A DNA stretch of 64,000 bases, from contig NZ_CAESCH010000001.1 in assembly GCF_903166545.1 (NCBI RefSeq), positions 1,244,001-1,308,000 of the forward strand. The letters are read 5' to 3'. The position numbers were made by a program, and so were the translations under genes. Position 1 is the stretch's first letter. Every line of letters begins with the position of its first letter. Below are positions 42,817 through 50,965 of this stretch, in pieces. This DNA comes from Metabacillus schmidteae. Its GTDB lineage: Bacteria; Bacillota; Bacilli; Bacillales; Bacillaceae. The notes beneath the pieces are model-generated. The model was not told the DNA's origin and did no database searches. It saw only the letters and a list, made by a program, of their open reading frames with translations.

Positions 42817-43293
42817 TCACTCCGTTTTTAAGTTTTGTTTTATTTTTTGATATTTTTCAATTTCCTCTTCGACTTCAAGTAAGTTCATTTGATACTCTAA
42901 TTCAAGTTTCTTTTTTTGACGATTCAGAGCATTGATACATTCCTCGACCTGTTCAATTGATTGTTTTTCAAAATTTTTGTGCATAGGTTGTATCTTAGTC
43001 TGTGTTGTTTTTTCCTTAGCATTAATCATACTGATTATCTTTGATAAAGAAGCTGTTGCTCCACCTGCAATAAGTCCTGCAATTGGTAAAAAGGATGCCA
43101 TCTTTCCAATTGAAGTAGTAGTTCCAGCCTTTGCTTTCTCTTTTACAAACTCAATTAAGTCATTACTGTCAACATAGTAGCTCTTACCTTCCTGATTGGC
43201 TTTTAGCTCCTGATTCCGAATCCACCTCCTGACTGTTTCTTCTGAGACGCTAAGGATTTGGCTGATTTCTTTAGTAGTTAGCACGTTGTTCAC
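42817..43293 (-). CDS. Membrane-linked HTH protein
   Basis: This 158-residue protein has a MerR/excisionase-like HTH at its N-terminus (NVLTTKEISQILSVSEETVRRWIRNQELKANQEGKSYYVDSNDLIEF). A hydrophobic Gly/Ala-rich segment follows (about 67-88, MASFLPIAGLIAGGATASLSKI), then a C-terminal coiled coil (about 115-155). A DNA-binding head joined to a membrane segment is unusual. It could be a membrane-held regulator of its own three-gene operon. A GT/AC palindrome lies just upstream. Confidence 0.6.
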   Translation of the reverse strand: MNNVLTTKEISQILSVSEETVRRWIRNQELKANQEGKSYYVDSNDLIEFVKEKAKAGTTTSIGKMASFLPIAGLIAGGATASLSKIISMINAKEKTTQTKIQPMHKNFEKQSIEQVEECINALNRQKKKLELEYQMNLLEVEEEIEKYQKIKQNLKTE

Positions 43294-43306
43294 CGCCCAA
43301 ATGTCT

Positions 43307-43342
43307 TATACACACATAATACACACGTGTGTGTGTATGTGT
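43307..43342. promoter_or_regulatory. GT/AC palindrome upstream of the HTH gene
   Basis: ACACATAATACACAC is followed directly by GTGTGTGTGTATGTGT, giving a near-palindrome of about 30 bp that starts 14 bp before the HTH gene. A plausible operator for that protein; it could also melt as alternating purine-pyrimidine DNA. Confidence 0.5.
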
Positions 43343-43558
43343 CAATATATTTTGATTGAAATTTCTGTAATTTCAAAAAATAATAATTTGGGTGGTTTTA
43401 TTTCTTGTATCAAAAGATGAAAGTTTGGAGTTAAGTATGTTTACAAACCTTATTTGATAATGAATGATTAAACACCAGTGCTTCATAAGGAAAATGTTAA
43501 ATCACAACAGCACTTTTATGTGATACTATTTAGAAAAATACTGATTGGGAGATTTCAA

Positions 43559-43858
43559 ATGAGAGAGGTAGAGTTTAGACAGTTCCTTATCAATAATAGT
43601 GATATTGAAAGTAAAGTGAAAGCGGTTAATTCGAGGGTTGCAAAAGCACTAATGGTCGAAAGGCAATTAAATGTGAATTTGGATAATGAGGTTAAGGATG
43701 ATGAGAAGATGTATAATCTATTGCTTCAAATACAGATGGAGCTGAATGATGGATTGCACCACAATGTTTATCAAAATGCTGTAAGAAAGTATTATCTATT
43801 CATCAATGAAAGGGAATTTCCTCGAATCAAACTTTATGAAAAAACAAGGAGTTTATAG
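43559..43858 (+). CDS. Small accessory protein, unknown
   Basis: This 99-residue charged, helical protein (MREVEFRQFLINNSDIESKVKAV...). The frame starts further upstream, but the ATG at 43559 has GGGAG 7 bp before it. Proteins of this style (short N-terminal EFRQFL followed by a V-x-SR-x-KAL helix) are common in phages and integrative elements near restriction genes. Function not known. Confidence 0.5.
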   Translation: MREVEFRQFLINNSDIESKVKAVNSRVAKALMVERQLNVNLDNEVKDDEKMYNLLLQIQMELNDGLHHNVYQNAVRKYYLFINEREFPRIKLYEKTRSL

Positions 43859-43889
43859 ACATTAATCGAGATAGCGAGGTATTCTCCGA

Positions 43890-44534
43890 ATGGAAAAGCA
43901 ATATTTTAATCTAATGCAATTTTTTGATGGGTACGTTCGAAATTATCGAAGAATGAATTTATCTCACTTGCATAACCGATCAATGTTTACAAAAAGGGAA
44001 ATTGACTATTTTGCTAATTTAGGTGAAATGTTAGGTTTTGATGCATTTGTTGAGGATTCCAAATTTGATCGGATTAAAGGTCGTTCAAGACCAATGGATT
44101 TATCATGGTGGAAGTGGGATGCACGTAAGGATAAGGAAAATTTTATATATCTTGCATTACATTTAGAAAGAGAAAATGTATGGAATAAAGATGTTGATAC
44201 AATTGAAAAGCTCTTTTCTAATACGGAGGAAGGCTATACTCCACATAATGTTATAGGAATACAATACATCGAATCAGTTGAGAGAATAGACTTATTAAAT
44301 GAATTGATTTCTAAAAAGAATTCTATTCAAAAGTCAAATGCTTTGATGATCTACCGTTATTATGAAAGTGATTATGATATAGAAAGAGTAAATGCCTATT
44401 TTTATACGCCATCTGGTTTAAGTGAAAGTAGACAGGCAGTATGCAAACAAGACGAATCGGATTATTGGTTTATGTGTTTTGATGAAGAGTTTGCTCCCTT
44501 TCAAGATAAAGAAAAAGTCGCTACGAAAAACTAA
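43890..44534 (+). CDS. Accessory protein, unknown
   Basis: This 214-residue protein has a striking KGRSRPMDLSWWKWD motif at about 65-80, followed by FIYLALHLERE and an acidic C-terminus. It is Trp/Tyr-rich with no recognised domain. It starts 31 bp after the previous small gene on the same strand, and a terminator hairpin follows. Its ribosome site is weak. A role in the island is likely, but not defined. Confidence 0.5.
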   Translation: MEKQYFNLMQFFDGYVRNYRRMNLSHLHNRSMFTKREIDYFANLGEMLGFDAFVEDSKFDRIKGRSRPMDLSWWKWDARKDKENFIYLALHLERENVWNKDVDTIEKLFSNTEEGYTPHNVIGIQYIESVERIDLLNELISKKNSIQKSNALMIYRYYESDYDIERVNAYFYTPSGLSESRQAVCKQDESDYWFMCFDEEFAPFQDKEKVATKN

Positions 44535-44548
44535 TTTAAGAAAAGTAT

Positions 44549-44590
44549 AACCCGAAGGAAAAAGTGGGTTCACTATCCTTTGGGTTTATT
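44549..44590 (+). terminator. Terminator
   Basis: AACCCGAAGGA (44549-44559) / TCCTTTGGGTT (44576-44586), with TTATTTG. Confidence 0.7.
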
Positions 44591-44633
44591 TGAACAATAC
44601 CTTTTTATGTAATTCATATCTATGATTACTCTT

Positions 44634-44972
44634 TTATCCTTCCACTAACTCTATGCCAACAATGTAACTAAATCTAAGATAGATAAACTGTTCTTCTTGC
44701 TCGATAATTAAAGTCTTATTGATTTCATCAAGCCTATGGAGTAATCCTGTATAACACTTAAAGAATCCTTTTTCCCAAGTCTTAACTTTTACCTGATATG
44801 AAAATTCCATTGCCAAGCATATCTTCTGCTCAAATTCAACTATTTGGTATTCATCAAGGATAGGCCTACCTACTTTTTGATCATCTCTTTTTAAATCTTG
44901 AAGCATTTTTACATGCTCTGGCATAAAGAACGCTGATTGCCATTTTAGCTTGCCTCGATCACGAATCGCCAC
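44634..44972 (-). CDS. YolD-like protein
   Basis: This 112-residue protein of the YolD family has RDRGKLKWQSAFFMPEHVKML at the N-terminus. Then come DEYQIVEFEQKICLAME and the C-terminal LLHRLDEINKTLIIEQEEQFIYLRFSYIVGIEL. YolD-like genes usually sit next to a Y-family DNA polymerase (uvrX) in SOS operons; here none is adjacent. A LexA box lies 32 bp upstream of the start, so DNA damage control is likely. Function of the family is not settled. Confidence 0.8.
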   Translation of the reverse strand: MAIRDRGKLKWQSAFFMPEHVKMLQDLKRDDQKVGRPILDEYQIVEFEQKICLAMEFSYQVKVKTWEKGFFKCYTGLLHRLDEINKTLIIEQEEQFIYLRFSYIVGIELVEG

Positions 44973-45003
44973 TAATTTGCCCCCCTTTTATTATCTTATT
45001 ATA

Positions 45004-45015
45004 GAACATACGTTC
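45004..45015. promoter_or_regulatory. LexA (DinR) box
   Basis: GAACATACGTTC matches the Bacillus SOS box core (GAAC-N4-GTTC) in full, within TAGAACATACGTTCTTG. It is placed to control the YolD-like gene on the minus strand. Confidence 0.78.
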
Positions 45016-45172
45016 TTGTAATATCAACAACCAAAATATCGGATTGCTTCTGACGAACAAAAATGTAGGTCTTTTGTATTTTATTTAAAAAAAGTTGCCC
45101 TATTTCATGGTATTTTAACAGTAAAATAAAGGAGGGAATTTTTAGTACATAAAAATGGAAGGGAGGATACAA

Positions 45173-45568
45173 ATGCTATATAACGTTAGTTGGAATACTT
45201 CGGAAACTAAGAAAATCTATCAAGCAACTAAGAATTCTGAATCGTTAATGGAGTGTTTAGAAAAATGTCTATTGGAATCGGGGCTTGCAAAATTAATCAG
45301 TGAAAAGCCGACACCAAATAGGGGGTATGGTGTACTTTACTACTACTTTTCAAGCAAACCAAAGAAACGGCTATTATCATCTGCACCAAGGCGAGATCAT
45401 GACCATATTCATGTTGTTATATTTAATAATCTTTTGAACCAAGAGCAACTACAGAATGAAGGATTTGATGTAGGAAATGAAGTGGAGCCACCAGATGTGA
45501 AAATTCATAGGAAGGAAGAGATAGAAAAACTCGTATGGTTAATAAAAGTCAATCTGCATCTGCTTTAA
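45173..45568 (+). CDS. Accessory protein, unknown
   Basis: This 131-residue protein starts MLYNVSWNTSETKKIYQATKN and contains a basic SSAPRRDHDHIHVVIF segment. The ATG at 45173 is preceded by GGGAGG; six codons further upstream is a weaker ATG. No family recognised. It shares the + strand with the following small genes but is separated by 73 bp. Confidence 0.5.
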   Translation: MLYNVSWNTSETKKIYQATKNSESLMECLEKCLLESGLAKLISEKPTPNRGYGVLYYYFSSKPKKRLLSSAPRRDHDHIHVVIFNNLLNQEQLQNEGFDVGNEVEPPDVKIHRKEEIEKLVWLIKVNLHLL

Positions 45569-45641
45569 CTTTTCGTTCCATTATTATTATCACCATTTCT
45601 ACATATAACATAGAAATTAACAAAAGTAGGAGGGAATTTCT

Positions 45642-45986
45642 ATGTTTCTATGTCAAGACCATCAGGAAAGGTTTAAATGTTTCTTAGAGCAAGATGGGAC
45701 TCACAATTTGGATGTTGAGAGAAAAGCAATGTTTTACATTTTTTCAGGGATTAGCGAATTGGCAGATAAGATTCCATTCTTTTACGATTTTTCGGAAAGA
45801 ATGATTCGGATTGAGGGCTATGATGAAGCAAGTTTATCCAGTAGTGAAAAATCGTTAGTAAAATTGGGGTTTAATCTATACAACAATTCCCCTTGTGGTA
45901 CAGTGGTTGATTTGTTTGGAAATTTGGATGAAAAGAATCGAATGTTGGCATTAAATGCGATTCAATTTAGATTTAAAATGGATTAA
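45642..45986 (+). CDS. Small phage/element protein (DUF6075-like)
   Basis: This 114-residue protein has VERKAMFYIFSGISELADKI, then SSSEKSLVKLGFNLYN, then DEKNRMLALNAIQFRF. The layout matches a family of short proteins in Bacillus phages and mobile elements that I recall as DUF6075; this name is from memory. Ribosome site GGAGGGAA before the ATG. No function known. Confidence 0.55.
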   Translation: MFLCQDHQERFKCFLEQDGTHNLDVERKAMFYIFSGISELADKIPFFYDFSERMIRIEGYDEASLSSSEKSLVKLGFNLYNNSPCGTVVDLFGNLDEKNRMLALNAIQFRFKMD

Positions 45987-46109
45987 CATGATTTATTGAC
46001 GTGTTAGTGAAGTTCATTTATGATGAATGGATAAATACAATATTTGAATAGGTGAAAATGATGGGGATATCAGTAGAGAGACCTCACAATTTAATAAATG
46101 GAAGAATTA

Positions 46110-46139
46110 TGCTCAGACACATCGTCTGGGCATTTTTTA
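46110..46139 (+). terminator. Terminator
   Basis: TGCTCAGAC (46110-46118) / GTCTGGGCA (46124-46132), T6. Confidence 0.8.
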
Positions 46140-46187
46140 TTATGTTGTCAGAGAAACGATATCACATTTTTGAAAGGGTGATTTGTA

Positions 46188-46319
46188 ATGGAAAGGATAA
46201 TTTCAAAATTAGAAGCAAAAGGCGTTATTCGAAATCTTGTCATTGAGGCATCTGGTAAAATTCTTTTTCTTATGGTTGGCTTGATGATTGGATACTCATT
46301 AAAAGTTTGGTTGTTTTGA
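46188..46319 (+). CDS. 43-residue single-span membrane protein
   Basis: It begins MERIISKLEAKGVIRNL and ends with a membrane helix (ILFLMVGLMIGYSLKVWLF). An AAAGGGTGA ribosome site stands about 8 bp before the ATG. No family is recognised. Confidence 0.5.
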   Translation: MERIISKLEAKGVIRNLVIEASGKILFLMVGLMIGYSLKVWLF

Positions 46320-46417
46320 TGTAAGATAATTCCTTATTATACAAAGTTAATTGTCCTGCACACTAATGTGAACAACAGGGTGTTAAATAAAAAAGTGACA
46401 TAGTGATCGAATAATTA

Positions 46418-46708
46418 ATGGGAAATGAAATCAAAAAGGAGATGTTGTCATTGTTACTTTATCATCCAATTCGCAAAACATATGACGATTTTGATGAGGT
46501 TTATCAGTACCGTTTTGATAATTTAAATGGTTCATTGATTGAAACGGATAAAGAGCTGGTTTCAGGAAGTATCGTTATTATAAAGGATATTTCTGAATTT
46601 GCAATTGTAATAAAAGAAGTGTGGGAAGTAAACGGGAAAAGGTACTTTTCCCATGATTCGGCAGAGAACATCGTTGTTCGAGCAAGAACACCGAGGAATC
46701 GGGATTAA
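46418..46708 (+). CDS. Accessory protein, unknown
   Basis: Up to 96 residues. The ATG at 46418 has no ribosome site, whereas a TTG at 46451 lies 9 bp behind AAGGAG and would give 85 residues starting LLYHPIRKTYDDFDEV; that shorter form is more likely. The body is a mixed beta-rich sequence (SGSIVIIKDISEFAIVIKEVWEVNGKRYF) that could be a small beta barrel. Stop and next start abut (TAAATG). Confidence 0.5.
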   Translation: MGNEIKKEMLSLLLYHPIRKTYDDFDEVYQYRFDNLNGSLIETDKELVSGSIVIIKDISEFAIVIKEVWEVNGKRYFSHDSAENIVVRARTPRNRD

Positions 46709-46861
46709 ATGGCTAAATATAGAGTGGAAAAGAAAGCAGGAATAAAAAGGGGGAATAAAAGGAATCCCAAACTTCCGAGAACAAAAGTGACGAATTGGGG
46801 ATTATCAAAAGTAATATCTGAAATAGATAGAGTCATTGATTTAATATACAGAAGAAAATAG
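46709..46861 (+). CDS. 50-residue basic protein
   Basis: The ATG follows the previous stop without a gap (TAAATG). The first half is Lys/Arg/Gly-rich (KYRVEKKAGIKRGNKRNPK), and the second a helix (LSKVISEIDRVIDLIY). It may bind nucleic acid; no family recognised. Translation is probably coupled to the gene before. Confidence 0.45.
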   Translation: MAKYRVEKKAGIKRGNKRNPKLPRTKVTNWGLSKVISEIDRVIDLIYRRK

Positions 46862-47006
46862 TAGATATTTCTGGTTTTGTTAGGTGATTAAACTGATTGA
46901 ATATTTTGCTATTAATAATTCACCATTAGTTTTGGTTGTTGACAAGGATAATTGAAAAACAAGGTTATTGATACGAATTTATGTTTGAAGAAATGGAGGC
47001 GATGTA

Positions 47007-47264
47007 TTGAATTCAAATAATGAAATCAAATTGAAGCAATTAAAAGAGAACTATGAAAATGCGTTGAAGGAATTATCAGAATTTATTGAAAGCGGTAAAA
47101 CATATAAAGATATGACGATTCCAGATTTTAAGGAACAAGTAAGGTTGTTTTGGGAGAGAAGTGATTTATGGAAGCAGGCGTTGGAACAAGGTATTTATTC
47201 AAAAGAAAAGTTAGATGAAGACTTCAAATTGCTTAAAATGCATGCTAAGAGATTATTGTTATGA
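47007..47264 (+). CDS. Small helical protein, unknown
   Basis: This 85-residue charged protein has two helices (KLKQLKENYENALKELSEFIE and RLFWERSDLWKQALEQG). TTG start, GGAGGCGATG before it. No family recognised. Confidence 0.5.
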   Translation: MNSNNEIKLKQLKENYENALKELSEFIESGKTYKDMTIPDFKEQVRLFWERSDLWKQALEQGIYSKEKLDEDFKLLKMHAKRLLL

Positions 47265-47335
47265 TAAGTAGTTAGGAGTCTTGATTAGTTTTGATTGTGA
47301 AGAATAGCATCTTAATCAATAGGGGGAAGGAATGC

Positions 47336-47725
47336 ATGAGGATTTTATCGTTTTACCTGACTAAAACCTTCAAGTTTATAATGGAATTTGAAAATGGCGA
47401 TTATCGACTTTTAGATATGCGGGAGTTTCTACAGAACGAAGAAGGAACAGTGAAAGATATAATCAATGATGTAGACGTATTTATTACGGCAAAATTAGAC
47501 GATGTTACAGGAACTATAAGGTGGGCAAATGAGGTTGACTTCGATCCTGAAATTTTATATAAAAGCAGTATTTCTCTGGATGAACTAATGAATAAAAATC
47601 CTGTAGGGGGTAAAAGGGCGAGGGAAATACCAAAACCAAGAAAGGTTACAAGATTACCAGACGATCATGAATCTGAGATTTCAAAGCAAAATAAATCGCT
47701 AATAAAGCTACTTAGGGGATTATGA
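47336..47725 (+). CDS. DUF2442-like protein
   Basis: This 129-residue protein's first ~85 residues (FKFIMEFENGDYRLLDMREFL ... GTIRWANEVDFDPEILYKSS) have the pattern of DUF2442. That family is usually found near toxin-antitoxin or mobile-element genes and interacts with short partners. The Lys/Arg/Pro-rich tail (GGKRAREIPKPRKVTRLP) is an addition. ATG at 47336 with GGGGGAAGG upstream; the frame is open further upstream without a ribosome site. Confidence 0.6.
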   Translation: MRILSFYLTKTFKFIMEFENGDYRLLDMREFLQNEEGTVKDIINDVDVFITAKLDDVTGTIRWANEVDFDPEILYKSSISLDELMNKNPVGGKRAREIPKPRKVTRLPDDHESEISKQNKSLIKLLRGL

Positions 47726-47895
47726 CAGCAAATAAATAATCAAAGTAAAAGTTGTCAATCGTTCTTTTCATCAAAACTGAGTAGCAATTTCAAATTCAGT
47801 ATCATGCTTACCAGTTTTTGAGAGTAGATAATCATTATCTACTTTTGCACTCTAATCCCGTTCAAAGGAATGGCTACTGAAAAAAAGGAGTGAAC

Positions 47896-48075
47896 ATGGT
47901 GGAAGACAAATTACATTGCGGATTTTACGCACAAACAGAGAATAAAACGTGTGAAGAATGTGGGGTTCAGATTGGTGATTATACAATTTATCAAGGGAAA
48001 ACACGTTGCGTTGGTTGCTGGGTTGAATATGAAGCCGACCTTGATAAATGCATAGAGGTTGATAATAGAAGGTAG
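47896..48075 (+). CDS. Small zinc-ribbon-like protein
   Basis: This 59-residue protein has CEEC (about residues 19-22) and CVGC (about 40-43) pairs that could bind one zinc ion, and an acidic C-terminus. The ATG at 47896 follows AAGGAGTG. Likely a small nucleic-acid- or protein-binding adaptor; no name is justified. Confidence 0.55.
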   Translation: MVEDKLHCGFYAQTENKTCEECGVQIGDYTIYQGKTRCVGCWVEYEADLDKCIEVDNRR

Positions 48076-48501
48076 AGTGATTAATCAGTCTATTCCCCTA
48101 AAAATAAAATGCTTTAATTAGATTATTAATCACTAATCATTAGATAATGAGTAGTTGTAACTTAGGTCTTATATAGTTAGGAAGTATCTCAAAACTATTT
48201 AAAAATGTGTTAATATACCGTTGTTTGTATGATAACAATCCTTATATTTAATTACTTGTGGAAACTAAATTGCTGTTCTGATCGGTATTTACGAACATTT
48301 TTTTCTGTGTTATGAAAATATAAATTATTCAAATTTTTGGGGGAATACAAATGAAAACAGTCATTTCATGTAAGAAATGGACAATTTCATATTTAAAATT
48401 CAGCACTGTTCCTCCGTGGGCAGTGCTTTTATTTTTTTAATACATTTACTTAGAAAACTCTATTAAAAAGTCTGAATCATTTATTTGGAAGGGTGGGAAT
48501 T
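48076..48501. other. Gap with a possible leader peptide and terminator
   Basis: Largely AT-rich non-coding DNA. Within it a 29-codon frame (48351-48440, MKTVISCKKWTISYL... to AVLLFF) has TTGGGGG upstream. Its second half overlaps a terminator hairpin AGCACTG / CAGTGCT plus T-run (48402-48437), in front of the RecB-like nuclease gene. Could be an attenuator; could be chance. Confidence 0.4.
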
Positions 48502-49482
48502 TTGGTGCAAAACATAACAATAAGCCAAGAGGGGTCGCCAATAAATGCAATTAAAGATAAAGTAGTTCAATCTTGGTCTTATTCGAAACATAAGCGATTC
48601 TTGAATTGTAAACGTGGATTAGTCTTTACCGATGTAATTGCACCGTTGGGCATGCGTAAAGATTCCACATCATTTGAGAGAAAAGTTACACAGCTGAATC
48701 AAATGAAGAATCTTGATATGCTTTTCGGTATTTCAATACATAATCAGGTCTATCAAGCTGTAAAGGAGTGGTTCCGAGAAGGTATCCAGCCCGATGCTGA
48801 GCGTATCTATAAGAATATTAGATGTGAGTTAAACCAAGCATTTATAGACTCTAAAAGCTACAGAGAGGTATGGAAACAGGGAAATGGCGTGCAAGGGGCA
48901 ATGTTACAGGAAATCTACTACAGTAATGAACTGCCTGCTGATCGAGCTGAAAAAATTAGAGAAAAGATGGTCGCCTGCACAAACTCTTTCTGTTCCAGTT
49001 CCACTTTGGAAGAAATTATGTATGGAGAAGAGGTGCAGTTTGATCATGCTGAACGGAACCGATCCATGAACATAGATAATGTTCAAGTGAAATTTGTTAT
49101 TGATTTGGTCTATGACCATAACCAGAAAGGTAAAACAATAATTGATTGGAAATCAGGCAATCACTCTATGGACGACTATTATCAATTATGCATCTATGCC
49201 TTGTATTACGCTCATGTATTTAATTTTGATATAAACCAAATTACAGTGGCTAACGAGTACCTTTATCCTAATAAAGAATTGGCGGGAGCAGTGAAATACC
49301 CGATTACAAAAGACGACATAGATCGAGTTAAAGAACTAATAGTAAATAGTGCGGGACTTATCTCGGATTTTATAATGAGTGAGAAATTGGAAAGAGCTGA
49401 GGATGTATTGTTACTCCCAGAGGCTCCGAATGAGAAGGCTTGCTCCTGGTGTAACTTTCGAGAAATATGCCATAAAGGATAA
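48502..49482 (+). CDS. PD-(D/E)XK nuclease, RecB/Cas4-like with four-cysteine cluster
   Basis: This 326-residue protein has an N-terminal SYSKHKRFLNCKRGLVF segment (Cys36), a nuclease core with Asp201 and D215-W-K217, and DYYQLCIYALYYA (the QhXXY motif region). A C-terminal C-x2-C-x5-C follows (Cys314, 317, 323). With Cys36 this forms the four-Cys pattern of AddB/Cas4-type iron-sulfur nucleases. TTG start behind GAAGGGTGGG; GTG one codon later is possible. Likely acts on DNA ends; free-standing in the island, no helicase nearby. Confidence 0.72.
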   Translation: MVQNITISQEGSPINAIKDKVVQSWSYSKHKRFLNCKRGLVFTDVIAPLGMRKDSTSFERKVTQLNQMKNLDMLFGISIHNQVYQAVKEWFREGIQPDAERIYKNIRCELNQAFIDSKSYREVWKQGNGVQGAMLQEIYYSNELPADRAEKIREKMVACTNSFCSSSTLEEIMYGEEVQFDHAERNRSMNIDNVQVKFVIDLVYDHNQKGKTIIDWKSGNHSMDDYYQLCIYALYYAHVFNFDINQITVANEYLYPNKELAGAVKYPITKDDIDRVKELIVNSAGLISDFIMSEKLERAEDVLLLPEAPNEKACSWCNFREICHKG

Positions 49483-49489
49483 TAGACTG

Positions 49490-49987
49490 TTAGAAATTCA
49501 GTAGCGGACTGATATCAAAACGGTAACGAGTACGAGCCAATGTGGAAGGTAGGAAGATGCCATTGTCTTGCACCCATTCTAAAGGAAAACTTCTGCGGTC
49601 TGCGTTGTTGTAGTAGGGATATGCTATTTCTGCGGGCAGTAAAAATGTTTGATAATCGTGTGATCGAAAATTGATTACGAGGCCTGCTTTTATGCCTTCA
49701 TATTGACTGTAATGAAAAAGAGAATCGATTTGGAAGTGACTTATATTGCTAAAGGGAAGAGATTTTTGTTTTGTGGTTTTGAGTTCCAGGAGATAAAGGT
49801 GAGGATAGGAAAAGCAGATGAAGTCACAGAAATTTTGCACATTTTTATATCTAAGGGTATCGTCTTTGACTCGTTGAAAAAAGATGTTGTTACCTTGGAA
49901 ACTATTTAGAAATTCCAGCTCGAATATTTTGCCATGAGCTGTTTTGTTTTTGGTTTTGCCTTTGCCTTGTTGTTCGTAAATAATCAT
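49490..49987 (-). CDS. RecU-like Holliday-junction-resolvase-family protein
   Basis: This 165-residue protein has CDFICFSYPHLYLLELKTTKQKSLPFSNISHFQIDSLFHY near residues 53-92. This is the nuclease core of the RecU family (Asp, then ELK), including the FPxxNIxxHQI-like segment. YQTFLLPA marks the end of the fold. It is on the opposite strand to its neighbours. GGAGTG is present upstream of the ATG. Phage and element RecU-like resolvases are common. Activity not certain, as the N-terminal DNA-binding region is short. Confidence 0.7.
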   Translation of the reverse strand: MIIYEQQGKGKTKNKTAHGKIFELEFLNSFQGNNIFFQRVKDDTLRYKNVQNFCDFICFSYPHLYLLELKTTKQKSLPFSNISHFQIDSLFHYSQYEGIKAGLVINFRSHDYQTFLLPAEIAYPYYNNADRRSFPLEWVQDNGIFLPSTLARTRYRFDISPLLNF

Positions 49988-50106
49988 TGAACTACTACAC
50001 TCCTTTCTGTTTGGATTTTTATGTTATATGCAGACGGGAAAGTTTGATAATACAAAAGAATTTTTCGTATTTCTATCTTATTAGAATTTGAGAGGAGCTG
50101 GGTCGA

Positions 50107-50199
50107 ATGGGTTGGTCGCCTTACGAGCAAATCGAAGAGCTTATAGATAATCCGTATCGAGACGATGATGAAATAAGTGAGTGGAAGATTTACGAGTAG
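50107..50199 (+). CDS. 30-residue acidic peptide
   Basis: MGWSPYEQIEELIDNPYRDD... with GAGAGGAG 9 bp before the ATG. Acidic, no family. It lies in front of the XRE regulator with a 260-bp gap that holds no other gene. Confidence 0.4.
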   Translation: MGWSPYEQIEELIDNPYRDDDEISEWKIYE

Positions 50200-50459
50200 G
50201 AGGCAAGCTGTACATATAAGCAATAGAGAGAAGCATAAGGCAAGCCCTTACAGCCTATGTAGAGATGATTTTAAAAGTTATGAGGGGTAACGGAGTAGGG
50301 GAGGTTATTGCTACTGTTAATCATGTTTTCTGGGTAACTCTATTAAAAATATATTCCTTGGAAGTTATCTTTTACATTCATCTGCTTATGATATAAGGAT
50401 TTTAAATTAAAAAAGGATTTTCACAGTAGTAGTGAAAAAACGTGGGGAGAAGGTAAGGT

Positions 50460-50903
50460 ATGAAAGAGGTAAGAGTGATTAATAAGAATTTCGGAAGAAT
50501 GTTAAAGTATCTTAGAACTAAGCAAGGATTAAGCCTGAGACAAATCAGAGAAATGACGGGGATAAGCGAAAGCTACGTAAACCGTTTGGAAAATAATGGA
50601 CGCCTTTGTCCGAGCTATCCTGTAATTGAAAAGCTGGCTTCTGCTTTGTCAGTTGAACCTACTGATCTTTTAGAGGTAGGTTCAAATAAAACTAATGGTG
50701 GAGTAGTTCCATTGGAGCAATTATTATTTTCTTGCGAATTTACATTGGATGGAGTTAAAACAGTAAGTTCAGAAGTGGTTGAACAGCTATTAAATTTGAT
50801 TGATGTTATCAACGATGTCGTTTGGCAAAGAGATACCTTTATTGCAGACATCTACGAAATTACAGAAGCTGTAGATGAACTGAAACAGGAATTAAATGCT
50901 TAG
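50460..50903 (+). CDS. XRE-family HTH regulator
   Basis: This 147-residue protein has an N-terminal Cro/C1-type HTH (residues about 9-65: GRMLKYLRTKQGLSLRQIREMTGISESYVNRLENNGR...PTDLLEV). A C-terminal helical, acidic part is likely for oligomerisation. It stands two genes before the BREX-side operon and may regulate it or its own locus. GGAGAAGG upstream of the ATG. A hairpin terminator follows. Confidence 0.8.
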   Translation: MKEVRVINKNFGRMLKYLRTKQGLSLRQIREMTGISESYVNRLENNGRLCPSYPVIEKLASALSVEPTDLLEVGSNKTNGGVVPLEQLLFSCEFTLDGVKTVSSEVVEQLLNLIDVINDVVWQRDTFIADIYEITEAVDELKQELNA

Positions 50904-50912
50904 TAAAGTACC

Positions 50913-50948
50913 TGAGAGGAAGTAAAATGTTTCCTCTCTATTTTTTTC
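50913..50948 (+). terminator. Terminator between XRE and P-loop genes
   Basis: AGAGGAA / TTCCTCT stem followed by T7. Partial read-through into the next gene is possible. Confidence 0.75.
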
Positions 50949-50965
50949 TAAAAGGAGCAGATAAG

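Noticed and set aside
46052..46246. 64-residue frame
   Set aside because: It runs through a terminator and over the start of a better supported 43-residue membrane protein gene.
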